The notes: a model not told the origin generated them from the letters alone. 22,982 bases of DNA from JBEKSX01 sp049516635 (GCA_049516635.1 JBEKSX010000049.1:1-22982); one strand, 5' to 3'; shown: positions 1 through 7,302, counted from the first letter of the stretch. Program-made: numbers and translations.

Positions 1-1
1 T

Positions 2-499
2 TTTAATTCGAACCTTGTCAGGGGCAGATTCGAAAAAGGACTGCTGACAACGAGGGAATTTCTCCGACTTGCTGTAAAAAAGCTGGGCAACCGGCTGACC
101 CAGAAACAATTAGTCCCGATCTTTCAGGATATGTTCGAAGAAAATCCCGATATGAAAGCATTTCTTAAAAAGCTGGTGAAGAATAATAAATATAATTTGA
201 TCATGCTGTCAAATACTAATCCTATCCATTATAATTACGGCAAGAAACATTTTCAGTATATCTATCTTATTAAGAAACGCGCGTTATCGTATAAACTGAA
301 GCTTACTAAACCTGATAATCGTATTTATGTTAAGGTCTTTAAAAGATATCACATTAAACCTGACGAAACGCTATTTATAGATGATAAGCAGATCAACTGC
401 GCTGCGGCAGAACTATGCGGTATGAAAACGATCCATTTCATTGATTATGAATCTTTTATTAAACAATTTAAAATGATTACAGCAAATAAAGAAAACTGA
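2..499 (+). CDS. HAD-family hydrolase (YihX-like), 5' end outside the window
   Basis: This is the C-terminal part of a haloacid dehalogenase-superfamily phosphatase. The frame is open from the first bases of the window, so the true start lies upstream; the ATG at 131 is internal. Visible motifs are motif II, SNTNPIHYNYG (a Ser/Thr-containing strand end typical of the YihX/HAD-IA subgroup), a motif III lysine in KLTKPD, and motif IV, LFIDDK, whose acidic pair binds Mg2+. The N-terminal DxDxT nucleophile motif would lie before position 1 and cannot be checked. Known relatives dephosphorylate sugar phosphates or other small metabolites in the cytoplasm; the substrate cannot be read from sequence. 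A palindromic repeat follows the stop at 499. Confidence 0.85.
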   Translation, partial: FNSNLVRGRFEKGLLTTREFLRLAVKKLGNRLTQKQLVPIFQDMFEENPDMKAFLKKLVKNNKYNLIMLSNTNPIHYNYGKKHFQYIYLIKKRALSYKLKLTKPDNRIYVKVFKRYHIKPDETLFIDDKQINCAAAELCGMKTIHFIDYESFIKQFKMITANKEN

Positions 500-507
500 A
501 AATAATA

Positions 508-594
508 GTCATCCTGACCCCGAGTAATCGGGGGAAGGATCTCTTTTCATTAATGCAACGAGATTCTTCACTCATTTCATGAGTTCAGAATGAC
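508..594. repeat. Dispersed imperfect palindrome (GTCATCCTGA family)
   Basis: The outer arms are GTCATCCTGA (508-517) and TCAGAATGAC (585-594), complementary at 9 of 10 positions. Nested arms AAGGATCT (535-542) and AGATTCTT (561-568) match at 7 of 8. The element fills most of the gap between two same-strand genes. Its form matches the short non-coding palindromes seen in many copies in Bacteroidota/Chlorobi-group genomes. It has no coding capacity and no T tract, so I do not call it a terminator. Confidence 0.6.
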
Positions 595-617
595 ATACGT
601 ACTTCGTTTTACGAACT

Positions 618-643
618 TTATAAACCTTATAAACTTTATAAAC
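618..643 (+). repeat. Three tandem copies of TTATAAAC, 9-bp period
   Basis: TTATAAAC occurs at 618-625, 627-634 and 636-643, ending four bases before the ATG at 648. The tract sits where a ribosome binding site would be expected. It may be a slipped A/T-rich leader without function. Confidence 0.6.
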
Positions 644-647
644 CAAT

Positions 648-1193
648 ATGGCAGTATCACCGAAAGAACTAAAAATAGGAACTAAAGCAATCGATTTCAA
701 CCTGAAGGGAGTGGATGGAAAATACTATTCACTCGATACTTTCAAAAATAAAAAGGTCCTTTGCATAATTTTTATGTGTAACCATTGCCCTTATGTAATA
801 GCGGTACAGGAAAGGATCAATCAGATCGCTAGAGATTATGCAGGCAGGTCATTTGCGCTGGTTGCGATCAACCCGAACGATGACGTTGCATATCCTGAGG
901 ATTCATTCGAAAATATGAAGAAAAGGGCGAATGAGATCGGATATGTTTTCACTTACCTGCGTGATGAAACCCAGGAAATCGCAAAGGCTTACGATGCAGC
1001 CTGCACGCCTGATGTTTATGTATATGATAAGGACCGTATATTGAGATACCGCGGACGGATCGACGATAACTGGAAGGATGAAACGAATGTCACGCGGAAA
1101 GAGTTAAGATTAGCGATCGATAAAGTGCTGGAAGATAAAGAGATAGATTTTGAAATGATCCCGACTATCGGTTGCAGTATTAAGTGGAAATAA
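648..1193 (+). CDS. Thioredoxin-like/AhpC-TSA redoxin-domain protein
   Basis: This 181-residue protein has a thioredoxin fold of the redoxin/AhpC-TSA type. The active site is C44-N-H-C47 in the string FMCNHCPYV. A cis-Pro candidate is P121 (ACTPDVYVYD), and further cysteines are C119 and C176. The ending IPTIGCSIKWK is a conserved tail of this small subfamily. No signal peptide is visible, so a cytoplasmic thiol-disulfide or peroxide-related role is likely. The exact substrate is unknown, and the CNHC motif is not that of classical thioredoxin (CGPC). The ATG at 648 has no Shine-Dalgarno sequence; the bases before it hold three copies of TTATAAAC. secA follows after 68 bp on the same strand. 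Confidence 0.88.
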   Translation: MAVSPKELKIGTKAIDFNLKGVDGKYYSLDTFKNKKVLCIIFMCNHCPYVIAVQERINQIARDYAGRSFALVAINPNDDVAYPEDSFENMKKRANEIGYVFTYLRDETQEIAKAYDAACTPDVYVYDKDRILRYRGRIDDNWKDETNVTRKELRLAIDKVLEDKEIDFEMIPTIGCSIKWK

Positions 1194-1198
1194 ATGCG

Positions 1199-1229
1199 TT
1201 GAAATAGCGGGCATAATTGATTATTTTTA
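1199..1229 (+). promoter_or_regulatory. Candidate Bacteroidota-type promoter for secA
   Basis: TTG (1199-1201), a 20-base spacer and TATTTTTA (1222-1229) match the Bacteroidota primary-sigma pattern TTG-N20-TAnnTTTG except for the last base. The box ends 32 bases before the secA ATG. The same spacing recurs upstream of other genes in the window, which raises confidence slightly. Confidence 0.4.
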
Positions 1230-1261
1230 TAGATTAGTTTAGAAAGTGGTATTTTTATATA

Positions 1262-4200
1262 ATGTTTAAATTTGTAACAAAATTATTCCCGTCCAAGCAC
1301 GAAAAGGATGTTAAGGAATTAGTGCCCTATATCGACCAGATAAATGCATTTTATGATGAATTCCAGAAGCTTTCGGATGAGGAATTAATTCAGAAAACAC
1401 AGCAGTTTAAAGAAAAAATAAAGACCGAAACACAGGAACTCGAAAATAATATCAGTGAACTCAACGATAAATTAAAAACCGATATTACACATTCCGAGAG
1501 GCAGGATATTTATGCACAGCTGAACGACCTGGATAAAGAGCTTCAGGATCTGACGGAAGCCATCCTACTTGAAATACTCCCCGAAGTTTTTGCTATAGTA
1601 AAGGATACCTGCCGCAGGCTGGTCGGGAAAGAATGGCTGGCTGCCGGGCAGAGGGTCCGCTGGGACATGATACCTTTCGATGTTCAGCTTATCGGCGGTA
1701 TCGTACAGCACCAGGGTAAGATCTCCGAGATGGCAACAGGTGAGGGAAAAACACTGGTTGCAACTCTCCCTATATTTCTTAATGCGTTAACAGGCAAAGG
1801 CGTACATCTAATCACGGTGAATGATTACCTTGCAACCCGTGACAGCGAATGGATGGGCGAGATCTACAAATTCCACGGCTTGACTGTCGGATGCATAGTT
1901 AACGATATGGATAACGATAAACGCCGTGCCGCTTATAATTGTGATATTACTTACGGTACTAATAATGAATTCGGTTTTGATTACCTGCGTGATAATATGG
2001 TTGTGGATAAGGACTATATGGTCCAACGGGGGCATAACTACGCTATAGTTGACGAGGTCGATTCGGTATTGATAGATGAAGCAAGAACTCCTCTTATCAT
2101 TTCAGGACCCGTTGAATTAAGTGAGCACAAATTTGATTCGATGAACCCGAGGGTGAAACGAATAGTTGATGCCCAGAAAAATCTTATTGCAAAGATAGTC
2201 GGGGAAGCGGAAGTTATTATAGATAAAGGTGAGAATGCATCGAAAGATGAGGTTGATTATGCCGGAGTGTGCCTGCTGAGAGCAAACAGGGGATTCCCGA
2301 AGAACAAGAAACTGATGAAGCTTTTCTCGGAGCCTTCCAACAAAACCCTCATGCAGCAAACGGAGATAGAGTACCTCCGGGATAATTCCAGCAGGATGCA
2401 TGAGATAGACGATGAGCTGTATTTTGCCATAGACGAGAAGAATCATACAATAGACCTGACCGATAAAGGACGGGATTATCTTACAGCTTCTAATGAAGGC
2501 AAAGATTTCTTCATACTTCCCGATGTCGGAACTGAGGTCCACAAAATAGAAAATGATGACTCGCTTACACCTGAAGAAAAGCAGAAGAAAAAAGATGCTC
2601 TTGCTGAGTTATATTCACTGCGAAGCGATAGCCTTCATACGATCCAGCAGCTTCTGAGAGCATACTCGCTGTACGAAAAGGACGTTGAGTATGTTATTCA
2701 GGATAATAAAGTACTCATCGTAGATGAGTTTACAGGAAGGGTGCTCCCCGGCAGGAGATATTCCGAGGGGCTTCATCAAGCTATCGAAGCGAAGGAGGGT
2801 GTCCATGTGGAAAAGGATACACAGACACTTGCAACAATTACACTGCAGAATTACTTCCGTCTTTATAAGAAGCTTGCAGGAATGACAGGCACCGCTGAAA
2901 CGGAAGCAGGTGAGTTCCTTGATATATACAAGCTTGATGTGGTTGTTATTCCCACCAATATGCCCTGCATCCGTGACGATATGAATGATCTTATCTACAA
3001 GACTAAACGTGAAAAGTATAACGCTGTTATCACTGAGCTGGAGGAATTACATAAGATAGGGAGACCTGTACTGGTGGGCACAACTTCGGTTGATGTTTCG
3101 GAAACCATATCCAGAATGCTCAAGAGGAAGGGAATTCCTCATGAAGTACTGAATGCGAAACAGCACCAGAGGGAAGCGCAGATTATACAAAATGCGGGAT
3201 TAAAAAGCGCTATAACCATCGCAACCAATATGGCGGGACGCGGTACGGATATTAAGCTGGGTCCCGGAATAGCGGATCTCGGCGGGCTGCACATTGTCGG
3301 CACCGAACGCCACGAAGCAAGGCGAATAGACCGCCAGCTGCGCGGACGCGCGGGGAGGCAGGGGGACCCCGGCTCATCAAAGTTCTTCCTCTCTCTTGAA
3401 GATGACCTTATGAGGCTCTTCGGAAGCGAGAGGATCTCACGGGTTATGGAACAACTTGGGATAAAAGAAGGCGAAGCTATCCAGCACCGCATGATCACTA
3501 ACTCTGTGGAACGCGCCCAGAAGAAAGTGGAAGAGAACAATTTCGGCATCAGAAAACGTCTTCTTGAGTACGATGATGTGATGAACCAGCAGCGTGAGGT
3601 TGTTTATGACAGGAGACGCCAGGCATTGACAGGTGAACGCCTGAAAGACGAAATATTCGAGATGGCGAAACTAAGAATTGAGAAAATTGTAGAAAAGCAT
3701 TTCGATGATGTGGATATTGCCGGTTTGATAGATGAAGTGCAGAGGACTTTTCTCGTTCTGATGGTCATCACGCCCGAGCAGTTTCAGGCATGGGGTGAGA
3801 AGGGGCTAGTGGACGAGATATTGAAGTCCGTTGAAGAAGCCTATAAGCGTAAAGAAGAAAAATACGGTACCGAGCTTATTTCACAGATAGAAAGATTTGC
3901 CATGCTTACCGTTATCGATGATAAATGGAAAGAGCATCTGCGTGAGATGGATGACCTCAAAGAGGGGATAAATTTCCGCGCCTATGGACAGAAAGACCCG
4001 TTGATAGAATATAAAAAGGACGGGTTCGAGATGTTCGTAGCAATGCTCGAGGAAATAGGCAATGAAGTAATAAACTTCGTATTTAAATTTACAACACGCG
4101 AAGAACAGCAGGCTCCGCAGAGAGCGAGGAGACCGTTACCCTCCCAGCAGAGAATGCAGACCATTCATGCATCTGCTACGGGGGCAGGCTTCCATGTAAC

Positions 4201-4342
4201 TCCCGAAAAAGCTCAAACTCTTGAGGATCAGCCCGGTGATAATACAAAGAAAATTCCCATTAAGGTCGGGCCCAAGATAGGCAGGAACGACCCGTGTCCC
4301 TGCGGCTCAGGCAAGAAATACAAGAACTGCCACGGAAAGTGA
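1262..4342 (+). CDS. secA: Preprotein translocase ATPase SecA
   Basis: This is the motor of the general secretion pathway, which uses ATP to push unfolded preproteins through SecYEG. Its 1026 residues fit the long Bacteroidota form, which carries extra sequence in the N-terminal region and in the first nucleotide-binding domain. Walker A is G160-E-G-K-T164 (MATGEGKTLVATLP). The DEAD-type Walker B is D264-E-V-D267. The second ATPase half is marked by TNMAGRGTDIKLG and RQLRGRAGRQGDPG. The helical scaffold region contains the IDDKWKEHLREMDDLKEG stretch. The C-terminal SEC-C zinc ligands are C1012, C1014, C1023 and H1024. The protein looks complete. Local partners such as secY are absent, which is normal. 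A short perfect inverted repeat overlaps the stop codon. Confidence 0.98.
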   Translation: MFKFVTKLFPSKHEKDVKELVPYIDQINAFYDEFQKLSDEELIQKTQQFKEKIKTETQELENNISELNDKLKTDITHSERQDIYAQLNDLDKELQDLTEAILLEILPEVFAIVKDTCRRLVGKEWLAAGQRVRWDMIPFDVQLIGGIVQHQGKISEMATGEGKTLVATLPIFLNALTGKGVHLITVNDYLATRDSEWMGEIYKFHGLTVGCIVNDMDNDKRRAAYNCDITYGTNNEFGFDYLRDNMVVDKDYMVQRGHNYAIVDEVDSVLIDEARTPLIISGPVELSEHKFDSMNPRVKRIVDAQKNLIAKIVGEAEVIIDKGENASKDEVDYAGVCLLRANRGFPKNKKLMKLFSEPSNKTLMQQTEIEYLRDNSSRMHEIDDELYFAIDEKNHTIDLTDKGRDYLTASNEGKDFFILPDVGTEVHKIENDDSLTPEEKQKKKDALAELYSLRSDSLHTIQQLLRAYSLYEKDVEYVIQDNKVLIVDEFTGRVLPGRRYSEGLHQAIEAKEGVHVEKDTQTLATITLQNYFRLYKKLAGMTGTAETEAGEFLDIYKLDVVVIPTNMPCIRDDMNDLIYKTKREKYNAVITELEELHKIGRPVLVGTTSVDVSETISRMLKRKGIPHEVLNAKQHQREAQIIQNAGLKSAITIATNMAGRGTDIKLGPGIADLGGLHIVGTERHEARRIDRQLRGRAGRQGDPGSSKFFLSLEDDLMRLFGSERISRVMEQLGIKEGEAIQHRMITNSVERAQKKVEENNFGIRKRLLEYDDVMNQQREVVYDRRRQALTGERLKDEIFEMAKLRIEKIVEKHFDDVDIAGLIDEVQRTFLVLMVITPEQFQAWGEKGLVDEILKSVEEAYKRKEEKYGTELISQIERFAMLTVIDDKWKEHLREMDDLKEGINFRAYGQKDPLIEYKKDGFEMFVAMLEEIGNEVINFVFKFTTREEQQAPQRARRPLPSQQRMQTIHASATGAGFHVTPEKAQTLEDQPGDNTKKIPIKVGPKIGRNDPCPCGSGKKYKNCHGK

Positions 4343-4397
4343 CACGAACGTGTCATTCCCGCAGCTTGCCCGTCCTCTGGCGGGAAGGCGGGAATCC
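4340..4397. repeat. Nested palindromes after the secA stop
   Basis: TGACAC (4340-4345) and GTGTCA (4350-4355) form a perfect 6-bp stem around GAAC and include the secA stop. Overlapping it, ATTCCCGC (4355-4362) pairs with GCGGGAAT (4388-4395), a common dispersed palindrome type. Its loop region holds a third palindrome, CTTGCCCG (4365-4372) against CGGGAAG (4381-4387) with one bulged base. No T run follows, so this is better read as nested repeats than as an intrinsic terminator. Confidence 0.6.
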
Positions 4398-4551
4398 ATT
4401 TATTGTTATGTCGGGAGAGGAACTCTTGACACAACTGATAAGCGGTTCCTGTAATTTCCACTTGATTCACGAACTTTTTTAATTATATTGTTTTCCGTTC
4501 CCCCACCAATTAGGAAGCATTGTATTTTTTAACATTAAGATTTTTAAAAAT

Positions 4552-5847
4552 ATGAAAGCTTTCATAACCATATTTACATTATTATTTCTTTTCGATATCT
4601 CATTTTCCCAGCAGGGCTGGTTTGTACAACCCGGCGGCACGGGAAATTATTTATACTGGGCTTGTTTTGTAGGTCCAAATACCGGCTGGGTAGTGGGTCA
4701 GGCGAGCACTGTCCTTAAAACCACAAATTCCGGTTCAAACTGGGTAGCCCAGAATCCCTCCGCACCGAGATTTTTATACTCTGTATTCTTTATAACCGAA
4801 AGTACCGGCTGGACCGTCGGGCAAAGCGGCGCGATATTTAAAACTGTTAACGGCGGAAATAACTGGACAGCCCAGACGAGCGGATTTCCCGCGGAATACC
4901 TCTATTCTGTCTTCTTTACGGATGTCAACAGCGGTTACATCGTCGGAAGCAGCGGATTGATACTAAAGACCACTGACGGCGGCTCAAACTGGACACAGCA
5001 GACAAGCGGTGTTACAAATACATTAAGCTGTGTTTACTTTCCTCCTTCATCTACTTCGATGATTGGGTTTGCATCCGGAGGAACCGGACAGAGCGGAACC
5101 ATACTAAAAACAAATAATGCAGGGCAAAACTGGACGGTGCAGACTGTTGGTACTAATTGGTTTTTCGGTATATATTTTGGCAACTCGATGACCGGGTGGA
5201 CGGTCGGATTTAACGGTGTTATTTATAAAACTACTGACGGCGGAAGTAACTGGACATCGCGGATAAGCAATACTACTAACCGGCTGGTGGCAGTGAGTTT
5301 TCCCGATAATAATACTGGGTATGCTGTCGGGTACAGCGGGACGATCGTAAAATCCACAAACGGCGGAGAAAACTGGTTCTTACAATCAAGCCCTACGACG
5401 AATAATTTATGGGGAGTTTGCTTCACTGACGTGAACACAGGATGGGCTGCGGGCTGGTCCGGGACTATACTGCATACAACTAATGGCGGTGTTACATTCA
5501 TCAGGAAGATAAGCACCGAAATACCAGCTTCATATAGACTGTACCAGAATTACCCTAATCCGTTCAATCCTTCAACAATGATCAAATTTGAAATACCATT
5601 GTCCCCCCTTAGCAGCCTGCCCGCCTCTGAGCGGGAAAGGGGGGTAGGGGGGTTCACGAAACTGATCATCTACGACCTCCTTGGCCGTGAAGTTACAACT
5701 CTTGTTAATGAACAGTTAACTCCCGGGAAATATGAAGTTCTCTGGTCCCCCGAAAGCGAAGGATCAGTATACCCATCTGGAGTATATTTTTATAAATTAA
5801 GTTCTGATAATTTTTCGGTATCAAAGAAAATGATCCTTGTTAAATGA
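4552..5847 (+). CDS. Secreted Ycf48-like beta-propeller protein with T9SS type A sorting domain
   Basis: This 431-residue exported protein begins with a signal peptide (MKAFITIFTLLFLFDISFSQ). Between about residues 35 and 318 it has seven copies of a blade motif of the type GWTVGxxGxIxKTTNGGxNWT, as in Ycf48/Hcf136 and BNR-type propellers, so a seven-bladed propeller is likely. The C-terminus is a type IX secretion sorting domain starting at YPNPFNPST (residues 334-342) and ending in VSKKMILVK. It would be moved to the periplasm by Sec, then across the outer membrane by T9SS, and cleaved or anchored at the surface. Its function is unknown; propellers of this kind usually bind ligands or proteins. 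Residues about 350-367 are an in-frame insertion encoded by a palindromic repeat. Confidence 0.9.
   Translation: MKAFITIFTLLFLFDISFSQQGWFVQPGGTGNYLYWACFVGPNTGWVVGQASTVLKTTNSGSNWVAQNPSAPRFLYSVFFITESTGWTVGQSGAIFKTVNGGNNWTAQTSGFPAEYLYSVFFTDVNSGYIVGSSGLILKTTDGGSNWTQQTSGVTNTLSCVYFPPSSTSMIGFASGGTGQSGTILKTNNAGQNWTVQTVGTNWFFGIYFGNSMTGWTVGFNGVIYKTTDGGSNWTSRISNTTNRLVAVSFPDNNTGYAVGYSGTIVKSTNGGENWFLQSSPTTNNLWGVCFTDVNTGWAAGWSGTILHTTNGGVTFIRKISTEIPASYRLYQNYPNPFNPSTMIKFEIPLSPLSSLPASERERGVGGFTKLIIYDLLGREVTTLVNEQLTPGKYEVLWSPESEGSVYPSGVYFYKLSSDNFSVSKKMILVK
5600..5654. repeat. Palindromic repeat inside the propeller gene, read in frame
   Basis: A run of six C followed by TT (from about 5603) pairs with AA followed by six G (near 5637-5644), and a second six-G run ending in GGTTC follows. 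The loop contains a second palindrome, TGCCCG against CGGGAA. Relatives lie in non-coding DNA at 6974-7011 and 7379-7418. Here the repeat encodes residues about 350-367 (LSPLSSLPASERERGVGG) without breaking the frame. Confidence 0.65.
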
Positions 5848-6018
5848 GAATTTTCTTCGGGGGGATATTTAATGAAAATCAGTTATAATAATAGTGTTGT
5901 CTTTTTCTTACGAAGAGATGAACAGAAAATTAAACATTTTTTTACATTTTATTAATAATCTTGAAACAAGTTTAGATTAATTTTGTTTAAATTTATAACA
6001 ATACGAATCAATCACAGA

Positions 6019-6025
6019 AAGGAGG
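6019..6025 (+). promoter_or_regulatory. Strong Shine-Dalgarno site
   Basis: AAGGAGG, followed by three more G, ends six bases before the ATG at 6032. Nearly all other genes in this window lack such a site, so its strength and spacing support the small acidic ORF as a translated gene and fix its start. Confidence 0.75.
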
Positions 6026-6031
6026 GGGAAA

Positions 6032-6286
6032 ATGTTGGATCTGGATGAAATCGTAGGGAAGGAAATCTTCGGGATCTCGGATGAGGAAGAATACCGCTAC
6101 CCGGCTTTAATGCAGCTCATCCCTGAAGATAATTTCGACGATGAAGACGATGAGGATGACGATGATGATTTAGAGGATGAAGAGCTTGATGAAAATATTC
6201 GTGACGATGATGAAGAGATCATACACGATGATGATGATGATGATGATGACGAAGAGGACGCAGGGCTCTCGAAAGAATATTTTTGA
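6032..6286 (+). CDS. Small, extremely acidic hypothetical protein
   Basis: This 84-residue protein is not one I recognise. Residues 1-31 look like a short ordered head (MLDLDEIVGKEIFGISDEEE, then YRYPALMQLIP). Residues 32-76 are an almost unbroken Asp/Glu tract including eight consecutive Asp at 66-73. The protein ends AGLSKEYF. In all, 44 of 84 residues are Asp or Glu and only four are Lys or Arg. There is no signal peptide or membrane segment. The start is supported by AAGGAGG six bases upstream. The tail is encoded by GAT/GAC/GAA/GAG repeats, so slippage could change its length. Possible roles, all inferred, are a nucleic-acid mimic, a chaperone-like partner of basic proteins, or a cation binder. 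Confidence 0.72.
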   Translation: MLDLDEIVGKEIFGISDEEEYRYPALMQLIPEDNFDDEDDEDDDDDLEDEELDENIRDDDEEIIHDDDDDDDDEEDAGLSKEYF

Positions 6287-6340
6287 TGTCGAAGGGAATG
6301 CATCTGCTCAGAGTGAGAAGGTGCATAAATCTCTGTGTTT

Positions 6341-6413
6341 CTGTCATTCCTGCGAAAGCAGGAATCCGGAGTTACTATTTTGAGTCGGATTCCCACTTAC
6401 GTGGGAATGACAG
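6341..6413. repeat. Double-hairpin dispersed repeat
   Basis: The outer arms are CTGTCATTCC (6341-6350) and GGAATGACAG (6404-6413), perfectly complementary. Inside are two perfect 8-bp hairpins: ATTCCTGC-GAAA-GCAGGAAT (6346-6365) and ATTCCCAC-TTAC-GTGGGAAT (6389-6408). CCG and CGG flank the 17-base centre. This is a member of the widespread GTCATTCC...GGAATGAC repeat class. It lies between the end of the acidic gene and the end of the convergent chimeric remnant and could also hamper read-through. Confidence 0.75.
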
Positions 6414-6430
6414 TTTCACATTTCCGGTTC

Positions 6431-6757
6431 TTATGTGAAAATTATTTGCGCTCCGGCAGATTTTTCATAAAACTGCCCGACCGAGATTATGTCTTCCACT
6501 TGTTTGCAGAAATCCTCTTTTTTAAGGTGAAACATATCCACGCTGGCTTTACACGCATAGAAATCGCGTTTCGGCTTTATTACATCTTTCTTCGAGTAGA
6601 TCTCGAAAGGGATGAATAAAAATCCGGGCTGGTAGTAATGGTTCTCGTTTTGGTCAACTATCGTTATCTGCCATTCATTCTTATCCAGCACTCCGTTCAA
6701 TTTATTTAGCATCACGGTGCCGCCGGTTCCGGCACCCAAAATTACAAGTTTTCTCAT
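6431..6757 (-). pseudogene. Chimeric remnant: SQR-like N-terminus joined to a DsrE-like C-terminus
   Basis: The 108-residue frame joins two unrelated families. Residues 1-66 match the start of sulfide:quinone oxidoreductase/FAD-dependent oxidoreductases: a dinucleotide-binding GAGTGG loop, ITIVDQNENHYYQPGFLFIP, then KPKRDF. Residues 67-108 (ACKASVDMF, ISVGQFYEKSAGAQIIFT) match the end of DsrE/DsrF-like small sulfur-relay proteins. The rest of the flavoprotein and the start of the DsrE protein are missing. The join lies near 6557-6562. These two gene types are often neighbours, so an internal deletion between adjacent genes is the simplest origin. The product has neither the FAD/quinone sites nor a full DsrE fold and is probably inactive. 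An assembly error is the main alternative. Confidence 0.7.
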
Positions 6758-6855
6758 TATATGCTTAAGTTATCGATAAAAGTTATAATAATCGTGCAAA
6801 ATAACATATCGGTTTCATTAAAGAAATGAGGGAAATAGGGTGTGCTTAACGTAAT

Positions 6856-6870
6856 ACGACTTTCAGTCGT
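6856..6870. repeat. Short perfect hairpin ACGACT-TTC-AGTCGT
   Basis: A 6-bp stem with a three-base loop, in non-coding DNA. It has no T tract. It is probably one of the short palindrome families of this genome. Confidence 0.5.
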
Positions 6871-6895
6871 CCTACAAGTTTAGCATGTTAGGAGA

Positions 6896-6915
6896 GGGTC
6901 TGCTAATGCAGACCC
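6896..6915. repeat. Perfect hairpin GGGTCTGC-TAAT-GCAGACCC
   Basis: An 8-bp GC-rich stem with a four-base loop, in non-coding DNA. No T run follows on either strand, so it is unlikely to be an intrinsic terminator. Confidence 0.6.
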
Positions 6916-6973
6916 GACACCAGATATAGAAATGTAATTGATTCAGTATCAAAACCTCCCTCCCTTCGGGTTT

Positions 6974-7011
6974 CCCCCCTTTAATTAAAGGGGGGATTAA
7001 GGGGGGTTCAG
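6974..7011. repeat. C6/G6 palindromic repeat, family of the insertion at 5600
   Basis: CCCCCCTTT (6974-6982) and AAAGGGGGG (6987-6995) around AATT form a perfect 22-bp palindrome. A second six-G run and TTC follow at about 7001-7009, the same tail as in the in-frame copy at 5600-5654. Confidence 0.7.
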
Positions 7012-7114
7012 AAATTAATGGAAATTAAAAATTGGGCATTGTTTGTATTCTTTAAAATCCGTTTTTCAGATATTTTTTATCCCCTGCTTTTCACAGTGTA
7101 TAATAATTATTGCC

Positions 7115-7145
7115 TTGAATTATGCAGATTGATGTAGTATATTTG
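7115..7145 (+). promoter_or_regulatory. Orphan Bacteroidota-type promoter
   Basis: TTG (7115-7117), exactly 20 bases, then TATATTTG (7138-7145) is a full match to the TTG-N20-TAnnTTTG pattern. It points right into DNA with no gene; transcription would start near 7152 and run through the heptamer element at 7210-7302. It may drive a non-coding RNA, or be chance in AT-rich sequence. Confidence 0.45.
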
Positions 7146-7176
7146 TATTTGCTAATTCAAAATGCGAATAGGTTTT

Positions 7177-7190
7177 TTGACATTTTGTCA
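7177..7190. repeat. TTGACATTTTGTCA, first copy
   Basis: This 14-base near-palindrome is repeated exactly at 7601-7614. Arms TGACA and TGTCA would suit a dimeric regulator or a small stem. Confidence 0.5.
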
Positions 7191-7209
7191 TAACTTGATA
7201 CGCCGAAAA

Positions 7210-7302
7210 GGTAACTAAGTTACCCTAACTTAAATTTTCAAAAAGTGGCATCTCGTGAATGTTTTTTATGTTTTTTCGATAGGGGGGTAACTTAAGTTAC
7301 CC
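7210..7302. repeat. Diverged relative of the 81-bp heptamer element
   Basis: The left end GGTAACT-A-AGTTACC (7210-7224) overlaps AAGTTA-CCC-TAACTT (7217-7231). The right end is the perfect palindrome GGGTAACTTAAGTTACCC (7285-7302). The left 22 bases match those of the 7429 element at 15 positions, and the differing bases keep the arms complementary. The middle (AAAAAGTGGCATC) loosely resembles the other copies. Confidence 0.45.

Noticed and set aside
4426..4431. TTGACA upstream of the propeller gene as a -35 box
   Set aside because: At 16-18 bases downstream there is no -10-like or TAnnTTTG sequence.
4228..4482. Small open frames overlapping the secA end and the repeats after it
   Set aside because: They consist of secA C-terminus in other frames plus palindrome sequence and have no ribosome binding site.
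5961..5985. TTG and TAATTTTG as a promoter for the acidic gene
   Set aside because: The spacer is 14 bases, not about 20, and no better pair was found.
6097..6396. Ser-rich open frame on the minus strand opposite the acidic gene
   Set aside because: Its poly-Ser run is the reverse complement of the GAT/GAC tract; the plus-strand gene has a strong ribosome binding site and the minus frame runs into a dispersed repeat.
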